A stretch of 14,804 bases of DNA. Origin: an uncultured Oscillospiraceae bacterium. GTDB taxonomy: Bacteria; Bacillota; Clostridia; Oscillospirales; Oscillospiraceae. The translations under genes and the position numbers were made by a program. The DNA is taken from NCBI GenBank assembly GCA_910587505.1, contig CAJULD010000020.1, positions 1-14,804 on the forward strand, given 5' to 3'. The notes beneath the pieces were generated by a model that was not told where the DNA came from, did no database searches, and saw only the letters and a list, made by a program, of their open reading frames with translations. Positions 1-6,683 of this stretch are shown piece by piece (positions within the stretch are counted from its first letter, which is position 1; each line of letters starts with the position of its first letter).

Positions 1-23
1 TCAGACGTGTGCTCTTCCGATCT
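1..23 (+). other. Illumina TruSeq adapter remnant
   Basis: These 23 bases are identical to the 3' end of the Illumina TruSeq read-2 adapter, ending in GCTCTTCCGATCT. They are not biological. The assembly reached a contig edge here and kept untrimmed adapter. The genomic sequence begins at about base 24. Confidence 0.97.
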
Positions 24-48
24 CGCGTTCATATTCTGTATTTTTGTC

Positions 49-89
49 CGCCTGCCGCACAACACCAGGTGCAGCAGGCGCCTTTTTTT
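49..89 (+). terminator. Intrinsic terminator of an upstream gene
   Basis: CGCCTGC (49-55) pairs with GCAGGCG (74-80). After one mismatch, GCAC (57-60) pairs with GTGC (69-72), leaving an 8-base loop. Two C residues and seven T residues follow (83-89). This is the form of a Rho-independent terminator reading rightward. The gene it ends lies beyond the contig edge. It insulates the mraZ promoter from upstream transcription. Confidence 0.8.
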
Positions 90-184
90 ACCCTTCTATT
101 TAGAACATACGTTTTGCATTCCAAATTTTTACATTTTTTGTGGAAACTGTGCTTTTTTCTACAAAAAAAATAAAAAATTTTTCC

Positions 185-213
185 TTGCAATTCGGGCCGT
201 CATGCCGTATACT
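185..213 (+). promoter_or_regulatory. Housekeeping promoter of the dcw operon (PmraZ)
   Basis: TTGCAA (185-190) and TATACT (208-213) are separated by exactly 17 bases, a near-consensus SigA-type promoter. Bases 91-184 are very A/T-rich, with A and T tracts at 154-183 that could act as an UP element; no gene is seen there. Transcription would start near 220, so the MraZ repeats lie at the start of the transcript and the leader is about 119 bases. Confidence 0.85.
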
Positions 214-220
214 AGAGGTC

Positions 221-250
221 AAGTGGTGGAAAGTAGGGCGAAGTGGGGAC
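221..250 (+). promoter_or_regulatory. MraZ operator: three 10-bp direct repeats
   Basis: Three consecutive decamers share the core AAGTRG: AAGTGGTGGA (221-230), AAGTAGGGCG (231-240) and AAGTGGGGAC (241-250). Direct TGG/GTGGG-type repeats with one-helical-turn spacing just before mraZ are the known binding sites of MraZ, which autorepresses its operon. Here they begin 8 bases after the -10 box, at the expected transcription start, so bound MraZ should block initiation or promoter escape. Confidence 0.85.
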
Positions 251-275
251 TTCTCCCTGACGCAGCCGCTTCAGA

Positions 276-300
276 GCCGTTCTCTCCCGGAGAAAACGGC
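276..300 (+). promoter_or_regulatory. Hairpin in the mraZ leader
   Basis: GCCGTT (276-281) pairs with AACGGC (295-300), with a further TCT/AGA pairing inside after one mismatch and a 5-base loop. There is no T tract, so it is not a terminator. It lies between the MraZ operator and the mraZ ribosome binding site. It may only stabilise the leader; function is unknown. Confidence 0.4.
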
Positions 301-338
301 GTGCCGCGGCCGCGGCGGGAAAGGCAGGCGGAGGAACT

Positions 339-755
339 GTGATCGGCCAGTATCAGCACAATATTGACGCCAAGGGCCGCCTGTTCATCCCCGCCAGGTA
401 CCGGGAGGAGCTGGGCGAGACGTTCTATGTCACGCTGGGGCTGGACGGGTGCCTGTCCGTTTACTCCGACACCAGGTGGGCGGAGCTGACGGAGAAGTTC
501 GACGCGCTGCCCATCTCCCAGGCCCGCAGGATGCGCACCCTCTTCGCCAACGCCGCCAAATGCGAGCCGGACGCGCAGGGACGCATCCTCATCCCCGCCA
601 AGCTGCGCCAGTACGCCGCTCTGGAGCGGGAGGTCATCATCAACGGCGCGTCCAAGTGTCTGGAGCTCTGGAACCCCGGACGGTGGGCCCCCATCGAGGA
701 CGCCGGTCTGGACCCGGAGAACCTGGCCGCCGCCATGGAAGAACTTGGATTCTGA
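339..755 (+). CDS. mraZ: Transcriptional regulator MraZ
   Basis: A 138-residue protein with two AbrB-like (SpoVT/MraZ) half-domains, each carrying the signature: DAKGRLFIPARYR (residues 10-22) and DAQGRILIPAKLR (78-90). The length is close to the family's ~140-150. MraZ forms a ring-shaped oligomer that binds direct repeats upstream of its own gene and represses the dcw operon; such repeats are present at 221-250. The start is GTG, behind GGAGGA (330-335) at a short 3-base spacing. It is chosen because the protein then opens with the expected short lead-in to QHxIDAKGR. First gene of the operon; rsmH follows after 75 bases containing two small repeats. Confidence 0.96.
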   Translation: MIGQYQHNIDAKGRLFIPARYREELGETFYVTLGLDGCLSVYSDTRWAELTEKFDALPISQARRMRTLFANAAKCEPDAQGRILIPAKLRQYAALEREVIINGASKCLELWNPGRWAPIEDAGLDPENLAAAMEELGF

Positions 756-758
756 CCT

Positions 759-780
759 GCTTTTTCCTGAAAGAAAAAGC
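759..780. repeat. CTTTTTC-N6-GAAAAAG mini-hairpin, copy 1
   Basis: GCTTTTTC (759-766) and GAAAAAGC (773-780) form a perfect 8-bp stem with loop CTGAAA. It lies 3 bases after the mraZ stop. Related hairpins occur at 9281-9302 (inverted orientation), 14482-14501 and 14519-14544, always between genes, so this looks like a small dispersed repeat. Its A and T runs could give weak bidirectional termination. Confidence 0.6.
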
Positions 781-781
781 A

Positions 782-802
782 AAAACCTGTATTCACAACC
801 GG
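782..802. repeat. TATTCACAAC intergenic repeat, copy 1
   Basis: A 21-base unit with core TATTCACAAC at 790-799. It matches 5113-5133 at 19 of 21 positions by eye. A shorter, diverged copy is at 12874-12884. All three lie shortly after a stop codon (mraZ, the PBP gene, ftsQ). Function is unknown. Confidence 0.5.
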
Positions 803-830
803 CCCACGGTGACGGAGGCGCTGCTGCAAT

Positions 831-1778
831 ATGGAAGATAAGGACTACGGGCACAGGCCCGTACTGCTGGAGGAGTGCATGGAGGCCCTGGCCGTCAGGC
901 CGGGGGGAATCTATCTGGACGGCACCCTGGGCCGGGCGGGTCACTCGCAGGCCATCCTTCGCCGCCTGACCTCCGGCCGGCTCATCGGCATCGACCGGGA
1001 TCAGGAGGCCATCGACGCCGCAAAAGAGCGGCTGGCGGAATTCGGAGACCGGACAACCCTGGTCCACGGCAATTTTTCCGATCTGGGAGAAATTCTCCAA
1101 AATCTGGGCATAACAGGGGTAGACGGAATGCTCTTCGATCTGGGCGTCTCCTCCCCCCAGCTGGACGAGCCCCGGCGGGGCTTCAGCTACATGCACGACG
1201 CGCCGCTGGACATGCGCATGGACGCTTCGGCGGCGCTGGACGCCTTTCAGGTAGTCAACCTCTGGAGCTGTGAAGAGCTGCGCCGGATTCTCTTTGAATA
1301 CGGAGAGGAGCGCTTCGCCCCTCAGATCGCCCGCGCCATCCTCCGCGCCAGAGAGGACAAGCCCATAGAAACCACGGGCCAGCTGGCGGAGATCATCCGC
1401 TCCGCCATGCCCGCCAGGGCGTTGCGGGAAAAGCAGCACCCCGCCAAACGCAGCTTTCAGGCCATCCGCATCGCCGTCAACGGCGAGCTGGACGCCCTGC
1501 CCCCCATGCTGGAGGCGGCGGCGGACGCGCTGTCGCCGGGGGGAAGGCTGGCCGTCATCACCTTCCACAGTCTGGAGGACCGTATCGTCAAGCGGAAGCT
1601 GCGGGAGCTGTCCAACGGCTGCACCTGCCCGCCGGAATTCCCGGTGTGCGTGTGCGGGAAGAAGCCCAGGCTGCAGCTGATCTCCCGTAAGCCCATCGCC
1701 GCCGGGCCCGCCGAGCTGGAGGAAAATCCCCGGTCCCGCAGCGCCAGGCTGCGGGTGGCGGAGAGAACCGCGTTCTGA
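831..1778 (+). CDS. rsmH: 16S rRNA (cytosine1402-N4)-methyltransferase
   Basis: A 315-residue protein, the usual size for RsmH (MraW), which uses S-adenosylmethionine to N4-methylate C1402 in the P site of 16S rRNA. Visible signatures are the N-terminal HxPVLLEE segment, the SAM-binding loop DGTLGRAGHS (residues 30-39), FDLGVSSPQLDE followed by RRGFSYMHDAPLDMRMD, and FHSLEDRIVKR near the C-terminus. A four-cysteine cluster (CTCPPEFPVCVCG) follows, a feature I recall from Firmicutes members. The start is ATG 831 behind GGAGG (814-818), a rather long 12-base spacing. It is the second gene of the operon, the usual place next to mraZ. Confidence 0.97.
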   Translation: MEDKDYGHRPVLLEECMEALAVRPGGIYLDGTLGRAGHSQAILRRLTSGRLIGIDRDQEAIDAAKERLAEFGDRTTLVHGNFSDLGEILQNLGITGVDGMLFDLGVSSPQLDEPRRGFSYMHDAPLDMRMDASAALDAFQVVNLWSCEELRRILFEYGEERFAPQIARAILRAREDKPIETTGQLAEIIRSAMPARALREKQHPAKRSFQAIRIAVNGELDALPPMLEAAADALSPGGRLAVITFHSLEDRIVKRKLRELSNGCTCPPEFPVCVCGKKPRLQLISRKPIAAGPAELEENPRSRSARLRVAERTAF

Positions 1779-1800
1779 TGTTTTTCTCCGCCGCCCCGCA

Positions 1801-1887
1801 GGTACTTTTTGTGTGAACCAAAAGCACCCGGAAGGTCACCGAAGGGGGCACAGAGAACAATCCGTCTTTCGCACCCTGTACAAAAAG
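1801..1887. repeat. Inverted-repeat element upstream of ftsL
   Basis: The rsmH-ftsL gap (1779-1916) holds GGTACTTTTTGTG (1801-1813), exact reverse complement of 7791-7803 before ftsW. It is followed by a region from about 1820 (AAAAGCACCC, then AATCCGTC) that resembles 7795-7850 in the same orientation. CTTTTTGT (1805-1812) also recurs inverted at 1880-1887. Two related copies between different genes suggest a dispersed, MITE- or REP-like element. It ends close to the ftsL ribosome binding site and may lie within its leader. Confidence 0.5.
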
Positions 1888-1916
1888 CAAAAATCCCGGG
1901 AAAGGAGAACCGTCCC

Positions 1917-2516
1917 ATGGCCGCCTACAACAAGCGAACAAACCGCAGACCCGGCGCCTCCGGGGCCGTGGACGGAAACCTTGCCCGCAAACTGGAACGC
2001 AGCCGGCCCAGCCGGCAGGAGCTGGAGCGCCAGCTGGAACGCAGCGGGCAGATGGACTTCGACCAGCTCTACGAACGTCAGGTGGAAACCGCCGCCGAAC
2101 GCAACGCCCGCCGCAGGGCTCAGGCCAGAGCCAGTCGCCGGCCCGCCCAGAAGGTGGCCCCCGCGACGCTGCTGGGGTTCGTCTGCGTGGCGTTTCTGAT
2201 GGTGGCACTGCTGCTGTGCTACGTGCGCCTCAACGGCATCTCCCGCAGCATCGTATCCATGAAGGCGGAAATCAGCCGGCTGAAGGTGGAACAGGTGGGC
2301 CTGCTGACCCGGTACGAGCAGACCTTCGATCTGTCCGCCGTGAAGGAGGCCGCCGCCGCGGCCGGGATGATCCAGCCCGGCGACAGTCAGATATATTACA
2401 TCGATCTTCCCGGCGAGGATCAGGCCACCGTGTATCAGGACGCGGCCGGTCCGCTGGAAAAATGCTTCGCCGCCCTGCGCCGCGGGATCGACGCGGCGGC
2501 GGAATATTTCCCGTGA
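1917..2516 (+). CDS. ftsL: FtsL-like single-pass division protein
   Basis: A 199-residue bitopic protein. It has a long, strongly charged cytoplasmic N-terminus (residues 1-80, rich in Arg, Lys, Gln and Glu), one transmembrane helix (about 81-103), a heptad-like segment (about 104-134, RLNGISRSIVSMKAEISRLK), then a short extracytoplasmic tail. Sequence conservation in FtsL is too low for motif proof; the call rests on topology and on its place between rsmH and the division PBP. FtsL forms a complex with FtsQ/DivIB and DivIC that activates septal synthesis by FtsW and its PBP. ATG 1917 is chosen because AAAGGAG (1901-1907) lies 9 bases upstream; an in-frame GTG at 1809 lacks a ribosome binding site and would translate repeat sequence. 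Confidence 0.8.
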   Translation: MAAYNKRTNRRPGASGAVDGNLARKLERSRPSRQELERQLERSGQMDFDQLYERQVETAAERNARRRAQARASRRPAQKVAPATLLGFVCVAFLMVALLLCYVRLNGISRSIVSMKAEISRLKVEQVGLLTRYEQTFDLSAVKEAAAAAGMIQPGDSQIYYIDLPGEDQATVYQDAAGPLEKCFAALRRGIDAAAEYFP

Positions 2517-2610
2517 AGCCGCGTATAGTTGAAGGAACGCCGCCCCGCCCCCGCTGACAGTTTTCTTCCGCAGGCATCCATATGGACTTCCTTCCCTTCC
2601 GGCAGTCTTC

Positions 2611-2627
2611 CGGGACGAAGCGTCCCG
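2611..2627. repeat. Perfect 7-bp hairpin in the ftsL-PBP gap
   Basis: CGGGACG (2611-2617) and CGTCCCG (2621-2627) flank a 3-base AAG loop. It lies in the 180-base gap between ftsL and the PBP gene, about 20 bases before a second hairpin (2647-2681). No T tract follows, so termination is unlikely. Confidence 0.45.
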
Positions 2628-2646
2628 CCGGAACGGGCGGGCGACG

Positions 2647-2681
2647 GGAGCGGAGGGTCATCCTCCCGCTCCTCTTTTCTT
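2647..2681 (+). terminator. Possible attenuator before the PBP gene
   Basis: GGAGCGG (2647-2653) pairs with CCGCTCC (2666-2672) and AGG (2654-2656) with CCT (2662-2664), with one bulged C and a 5-base loop. The T-rich tract TCTTTTCTT (2673-2681) follows and runs into the PBP ribosome binding site TAGGAGAT. The shape is that of an imperfect intrinsic terminator inside the operon, so partial termination or control of PBP translation is possible. The tract is interrupted by C residues, which weakens the case. Confidence 0.4.
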
Positions 2682-2696
2682 AGGAGATACAGTACT

Positions 2697-5096
2697 ATGA
2701 CGAAAAAAAATCCACAGCCGGCAAAACCGGCCAAAACCAGCAACTCCGCCCGTCTGGCAAAGCTGGTGATCCAGCGGCGGACGCTGGCGCTGCTGCTCCT
2801 GTTCGGCGTGGCCTCCTTTCTGGCCCTGTTCGCCAGAGCCTATGACCTGACCATCCGGCAGCATGACCAGCTTCAGGACGACGCCTCCATCCAGCAGACC
2901 CGCAGCACCGTAATCTCCGCCTCCCGCGGGTCCATCCTGGACCGTAACGGCGTGACGCTGGCGGTGTCCGCCTCCGCGGACACCGTGTTCCTGGACCCCA
3001 ACGCCATCAGCAAATATGCCGACGAGCTGGACAAAAAGCGGGCCCAGAAGCTGGTGGACGGCCTGAAGGACGGCGAGAAGCTGCCCATGAGCGGGCAGGA
3101 GTACAAGGACCTGCTGGCCGCCCGGCTGTCGGAAATTCTGGACATCGAGCCCCGGAAGGTCTATGATGAAATGGCGAAAACCAACTGGCGCTACGCGGTG
3201 CTCAGCCGCCGGGTGGAGAAGGAGGTCAGCGACCAGGTCCGGGAATTCATCACCGACAACGACACCGGCGCAAACCTCCAGGGGGTCCATCTGGAGGCGG
3301 ACTCCAAACGCTACTACCCCCGCTCCTCCCTGGCCTCTCACGCAATCGGCTTTCTGGACGGCGACAACCACGGAGCCTACGGCCTGGAGGCCCTGTACGA
3401 GGAGGAGCTGGAGGGCTCCACCGGCCTGACGGTGACGGCCACCGACGGTTCCGGTTCCGAGATCATGTTCCAGTACGAGCAGTACTACGACGCCGAGGAC
3501 GGTCACAGCATCGTGACCACCATCGACAGCACCATCCAATACTATCTGGAGCGGGGCATCGCGGACATGACGTCCCAGTTCGGGGCCAAAAACGGCGCCT
3601 GCGGCATCGTGCTGGACCCCAAAACCTGCGCAATCCTCGCCATCTGCTCCACCCCGGACTACGACCTCAACGCCCCCCGGGAGATCTATACCCAGAAGCT
3701 GAAGGACCAGCTGGCCAGCGCGGACGAGGAGAATCCCCCGGAGGAGGGCAGGGAGCACTCCGACGCCTACCGGACGCTCCTGGGGGAGCTCCAGAACCTC
3801 CAGTGGCGCAACAAGGCGGTCAACGACGGCTACGAGCCCGGCTCCACCTTCAAGACCCTGACCCTGGCCATGGCCATCGAGGAGGGCGTGGCCAACCGGA
3901 ACAGCTCCTACTACTGCGGCGGCTCCGTGACCATCGAGAACGAGCCCATCAGCTGCTCCAATAAAAACGGCCACGGCTCCCAGGTCCTCCGGGAGGCGGT
4001 GGGACACTCCTGCAACCCGGCCTTCATCCGGATGGGGCTGGACATCGGCCGCTCCACGTTCTATGATTATCTGGAGGAGTTCGGCCTCATGGCTCCCACC
4101 GGCGTGGACCTGCAGGGCGAGGGCGCCAGCGTGTTCACCAGCCGGAAGGAATTTGAGAGCCACGACATCGATCTGGCCTGCTATGCCTTCGGCCAGAACT
4201 TCATCGTTACGCCCATCCAGCTCATCGCCGCCCAGGCGGCCTGCATCAACGGCGGGTACCTCTACCAGCCCTACGTGGTGGAAAAGGAGCTGGACGCGGA
4301 GGGCAACGTAGTCAGGCAGCACGACTCCACCCCCATCCGGCAGGTGGTCAGCGAGGAGACCTCCGCTCTGGTGCGGGAGTGTCTGGAGTACGTGGTCTCC
4401 GACGGCGGCGGCAAGAACGGTCAGGTGGCCGGCTACCGCATCGGCGGCAAGACCGGCACCGCCGACAAGCGGGGCGGCGAGGAGACGGACGTCATCGTCT
4501 CCTTTCTGGCCTTCGCCCCCGCCGACGACCCGCAGGTCATCATGCTGTTGACCATGGACACTCCCGCCCGGCAGAACGTGACGGGCGTGTTCACCTCCGG
4601 CGGCAACTACGTGGCCCCCACCGCCTCCAGAATCATGGCGGACATTCTGCCCTATCTGGGCATCGCGCCCCAGTACGACGAAGACATGCTGGCCACCGCC
4701 GAGGGCTCCGTCCCCTATGTGGTGGGCATGAGCAGGGACGAGGCGGTGGCCAGGCTGGAAAGCTACGGCTTCTCCTCCTACCGCACCGTGGGCGGCGGAG
4801 AGACCGTCACCGACCAGACCCCCGACGGCGGCGCCATCGTGCCCACCGGCGCGGAGATCATCCTGTACATGGGAGAGGAAAAATCCGGAGAGCAGCGCGC
4901 CGTGCCCAACGTGGTGGGCATGTCCGCCGACGAGGCCAACCGGGCCCTGGTCAACGCGGGCTTCATCATGAAGGCCACCGGCTCCAGCTCCAGCGGCGCA
5001 AAGGTCATCAACCAGTCCCTGGCCTCCGGCGTCGAGGCCGCCGCCGGTACCGTGGTGACGGTGCAGATGGGCACCATGTCGAATATCGCGGACTGA
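2697..5096 (+). CDS. ftsI: Division transpeptidase (class B PBP) with two PASTA domains
   Basis: A 799-residue class B penicillin-binding protein of the FtsI/PBP2B/SpoVD group, which crosslinks septal peptidoglycan made by FtsW. It has a short cytoplasmic N-terminus, one membrane anchor (about 29-47), a PBP dimerisation domain (about 75-280, including SRGSILDRNG), and a transpeptidase domain with S383-T-F-K386, S438-C-N440 and K585-T-G587. PASTA repeats follow at about 671-726 and 734-792. A charged segment of about 40 residues (near 333-370) just before the SxxK motif looks like an insertion. Two PASTA domains favour the vegetative PBP2B/PBP2x type, since SpoVD usually has one, but it may serve both roles. 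ATG 2697 follows AGGAGA (2682-2687) at 9 bases; the in-frame start at 2529 would translate the intergenic hairpins. Confidence 0.95.
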   Translation: MTKKNPQPAKPAKTSNSARLAKLVIQRRTLALLLLFGVASFLALFARAYDLTIRQHDQLQDDASIQQTRSTVISASRGSILDRNGVTLAVSASADTVFLDPNAISKYADELDKKRAQKLVDGLKDGEKLPMSGQEYKDLLAARLSEILDIEPRKVYDEMAKTNWRYAVLSRRVEKEVSDQVREFITDNDTGANLQGVHLEADSKRYYPRSSLASHAIGFLDGDNHGAYGLEALYEEELEGSTGLTVTATDGSGSEIMFQYEQYYDAEDGHSIVTTIDSTIQYYLERGIADMTSQFGAKNGACGIVLDPKTCAILAICSTPDYDLNAPREIYTQKLKDQLASADEENPPEEGREHSDAYRTLLGELQNLQWRNKAVNDGYEPGSTFKTLTLAMAIEEGVANRNSSYYCGGSVTIENEPISCSNKNGHGSQVLREAVGHSCNPAFIRMGLDIGRSTFYDYLEEFGLMAPTGVDLQGEGASVFTSRKEFESHDIDLACYAFGQNFIVTPIQLIAAQAACINGGYLYQPYVVEKELDAEGNVVRQHDSTPIRQVVSEETSALVRECLEYVVSDGGGKNGQVAGYRIGGKTGTADKRGGEETDVIVSFLAFAPADDPQVIMLLTMDTPARQNVTGVFTSGGNYVAPTASRIMADILPYLGIAPQYDEDMLATAEGSVPYVVGMSRDEAVARLESYGFSSYRTVGGGETVTDQTPDGGAIVPTGAEIILYMGEEKSGEQRAVPNVVGMSADEANRALVNAGFIMKATGSSSSGAKVINQSLASGVEAAAGTVVTVQMGTMSNIAD

Positions 5097-5112
5097 TGCA
5101 GGCGGACGATGC

Positions 5113-5133
5113 AGAACCGGTATTCACAACCGG
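5113..5133. repeat. TATTCACAAC intergenic repeat, copy 2
   Basis: The core TATTCACAAC is at 5121-5130, 25 bases after the PBP stop codon. It matches 782-802 at 19 of 21 positions. In this copy the TTCACA part doubles as a candidate -35 box. Confidence 0.5.
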
Positions 5134-5152
5134 GAAAAAGTATCCGTATAAC
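5123..5152 (+). promoter_or_regulatory. Candidate internal promoter for murE
   Basis: TTCACA (5123-5128) and TATAAC (5147-5152) each match the SigA-type consensus at five of six positions, with an 18-base spacer, in a locally A/T-rich gap within GC-rich surroundings. Just downstream, ACATCCATAC is repeated exactly at 5151-5160 and 5168-5177 (17-base period), which might be an operator or chance. If active, murE and the genes after it could be transcribed without the mraZ promoter. Confidence 0.4.
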
Positions 5153-5205
5153 ATCCATACCGATATGACATCCATACAGAATAACGAAAGAGCAGGCGGC
5201 ATACC

Positions 5206-6657
5206 ATGAAACTGGCAGAATTATTACAGGGTATTGACATTCTGGAACTGCGGGCGGACCCGGAGACGGAGATCTCCGGCGTCAGCTACGATTCCCGGCA
5301 GACAAAGCCGGGAGACCTCTTCGTGGCCATCGCCGGCTATGAGGCGGACGGACACCGGTTCATCCCCATGGCCCGGGAAAAGGGCGCGGTCTGCGTCCTC
5401 TGCCAGAGGGAGCCGGGGGACGGGAGCCCCTGCGTGCTGGTCTCCGACAGCCGCGCCGCCCTGGCCCGGCTGGGCCGGAACCGGTTCGGCGACCCCGCCG
5501 CCTCCATGACCATGGTGGGCGTCACCGGCACCAACGGGAAGACAACCACCACCTATCTGCTCAAGGACGTCCTGGAGAAATGTCTGGGGGCCAGGGTGGG
5601 GCTTATCGGCACCAATCAGAACATGATCGGAAACGAGGTCCTGCACACGGAGCGTACCACGCCGGAGTCCTTCGAGCTCCACGCCCTCTTCCGGGCCATG
5701 GCGGACGCGGGCTGCACCCACGTGGTCATGGAGGTCTCCTCCCACGCCCTGAGCCTTCAGCGGGTGGCGGGCATCCGCTTCGCAGTGGGGCTGTTCGCCA
5801 ACCTCAGCCAGGACCATCTGGATTTTCACAGGACCATGGAGGCCTACTGCGACGCCAAGGCCCTGCTGTTCCGGCAGAGCGAAAAGGGCGCGTACAACGC
5901 CGACGACCCCTGGGCCGGCCGGGTGACGAAGGACGCGGCCTGTCCCCTGCTCTCCTTCGGCGAGAAGGCCGGGGACCTGCGGGGCGGGAACATCCGTCTG
6001 TCCGTGGACGGCGTGGACTTCGACGCCTCCCTGGACGGAGAGACGGTCCCTGTTCACGTGGGCATCCCCGGCGGGTTCACGGTATACAACGCCCTGGGCG
6101 TGCTGGCCGCGGCAAAGGCCCTGGGCGTGCCCCTGGCGGACGCCGCCCGTGCGCTGGCCTCCAGCGCGGGGGTCAAGGGCCGGGTGGAGGTGGTCCCGGT
6201 CCCCTGGGACTACACCATCCTTATCGACTACGCCGTCACCCCCGATGCCATTGAGAACGTGCTGAACACCGTGCGGGGCTTTGCCCGGGGGCGGGTGGTG
6301 ATCCTCTTCGGCTGCGGCGGCGACCGGGACCGGGGCAAGCGGCCCAGGATGGGGCGCATCGCCGCCCGGCTGGCGGATTTTGTGATCGTCACCTCCGACA
6401 ACCCCCGCACCGAGGACCCGGATTTCATCATCTCCGAGATCCTGCCGGGACTGGAGGGGACGGAGACCCCTTATGTGGTGGAGCCGGACCGGGTGAAGGC
6501 CATCCGGTACGCCATGGATCACGCCCGGCCCGGAGACGTCGTCATTCTGGCCGGAAAGGGCCACGAAACCTATCAGATCGTGGGCCATGAAAAGCGCCAC
6601 CTGGATGAGCGGGAAGTGGTGGCGGACTACGTCGCTGAACACAAGGAGAGGACCTGA
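5206..6657 (+). CDS. murE: UDP-MurNAc-tripeptide synthetase (meso-DAP-adding MurE)
   Basis: A 483-residue cytoplasmic Mur ligase that adds the third stem-peptide residue to UDP-MurNAc-L-Ala-D-Glu using ATP. Signs are the P-loop TGTNGKTT (residues 107-114), MEVSSHALSL, NLSQDHLDFH, the probable carbamylated lysine K218 in DAKALLF, GDRDRGKRPRMG, and DNPR (398-401), which marks meso-diaminopimelate specificity. HETYQ lies near the C-terminus. One oddity is IDYAVTPDA (340-348), with Val344 where the family normally has His. The codon is GTC rather than CAC, two changes, so a single miscall would not explain it. The ribosome binding site is weak (GCAGGCGG). It follows the PBP gene by 109 bases and precedes mraY by 26. 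Confidence 0.96.
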   Translation: MKLAELLQGIDILELRADPETEISGVSYDSRQTKPGDLFVAIAGYEADGHRFIPMAREKGAVCVLCQREPGDGSPCVLVSDSRAALARLGRNRFGDPAASMTMVGVTGTNGKTTTTYLLKDVLEKCLGARVGLIGTNQNMIGNEVLHTERTTPESFELHALFRAMADAGCTHVVMEVSSHALSLQRVAGIRFAVGLFANLSQDHLDFHRTMEAYCDAKALLFRQSEKGAYNADDPWAGRVTKDAACPLLSFGEKAGDLRGGNIRLSVDGVDFDASLDGETVPVHVGIPGGFTVYNALGVLAAAKALGVPLADAARALASSAGVKGRVEVVPVPWDYTILIDYAVTPDAIENVLNTVRGFARGRVVILFGCGGDRDRGKRPRMGRIAARLADFVIVTSDNPRTEDPDFIISEILPGLEGTETPYVVEPDRVKAIRYAMDHARPGDVVILAGKGHETYQIVGHEKRHLDEREVVADYVAEHKERT

Positions 6658-6683
6658 CGCCGTCAGGACAGAGGGAGACGCTT

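Noticed and set aside
24..338. Small + strand open frames before mraZ
   Set aside because: They begin in or near adapter sequence and run across the terminator, promoter and MraZ boxes; no ribosome binding site or recognisable product.
1809..1916. N-terminal extension of ftsL from GTG 1809
   Set aside because: No ribosome binding site; it would translate the intergenic repeat. ATG 1917 has AAAGGAG at 9 bases.
2529..2696. N-terminal extension of the PBP from 2529
   Set aside because: It would translate hairpins and put about 56 extra residues before a normal PBP start; ATG 2697 has a clear ribosome binding site.
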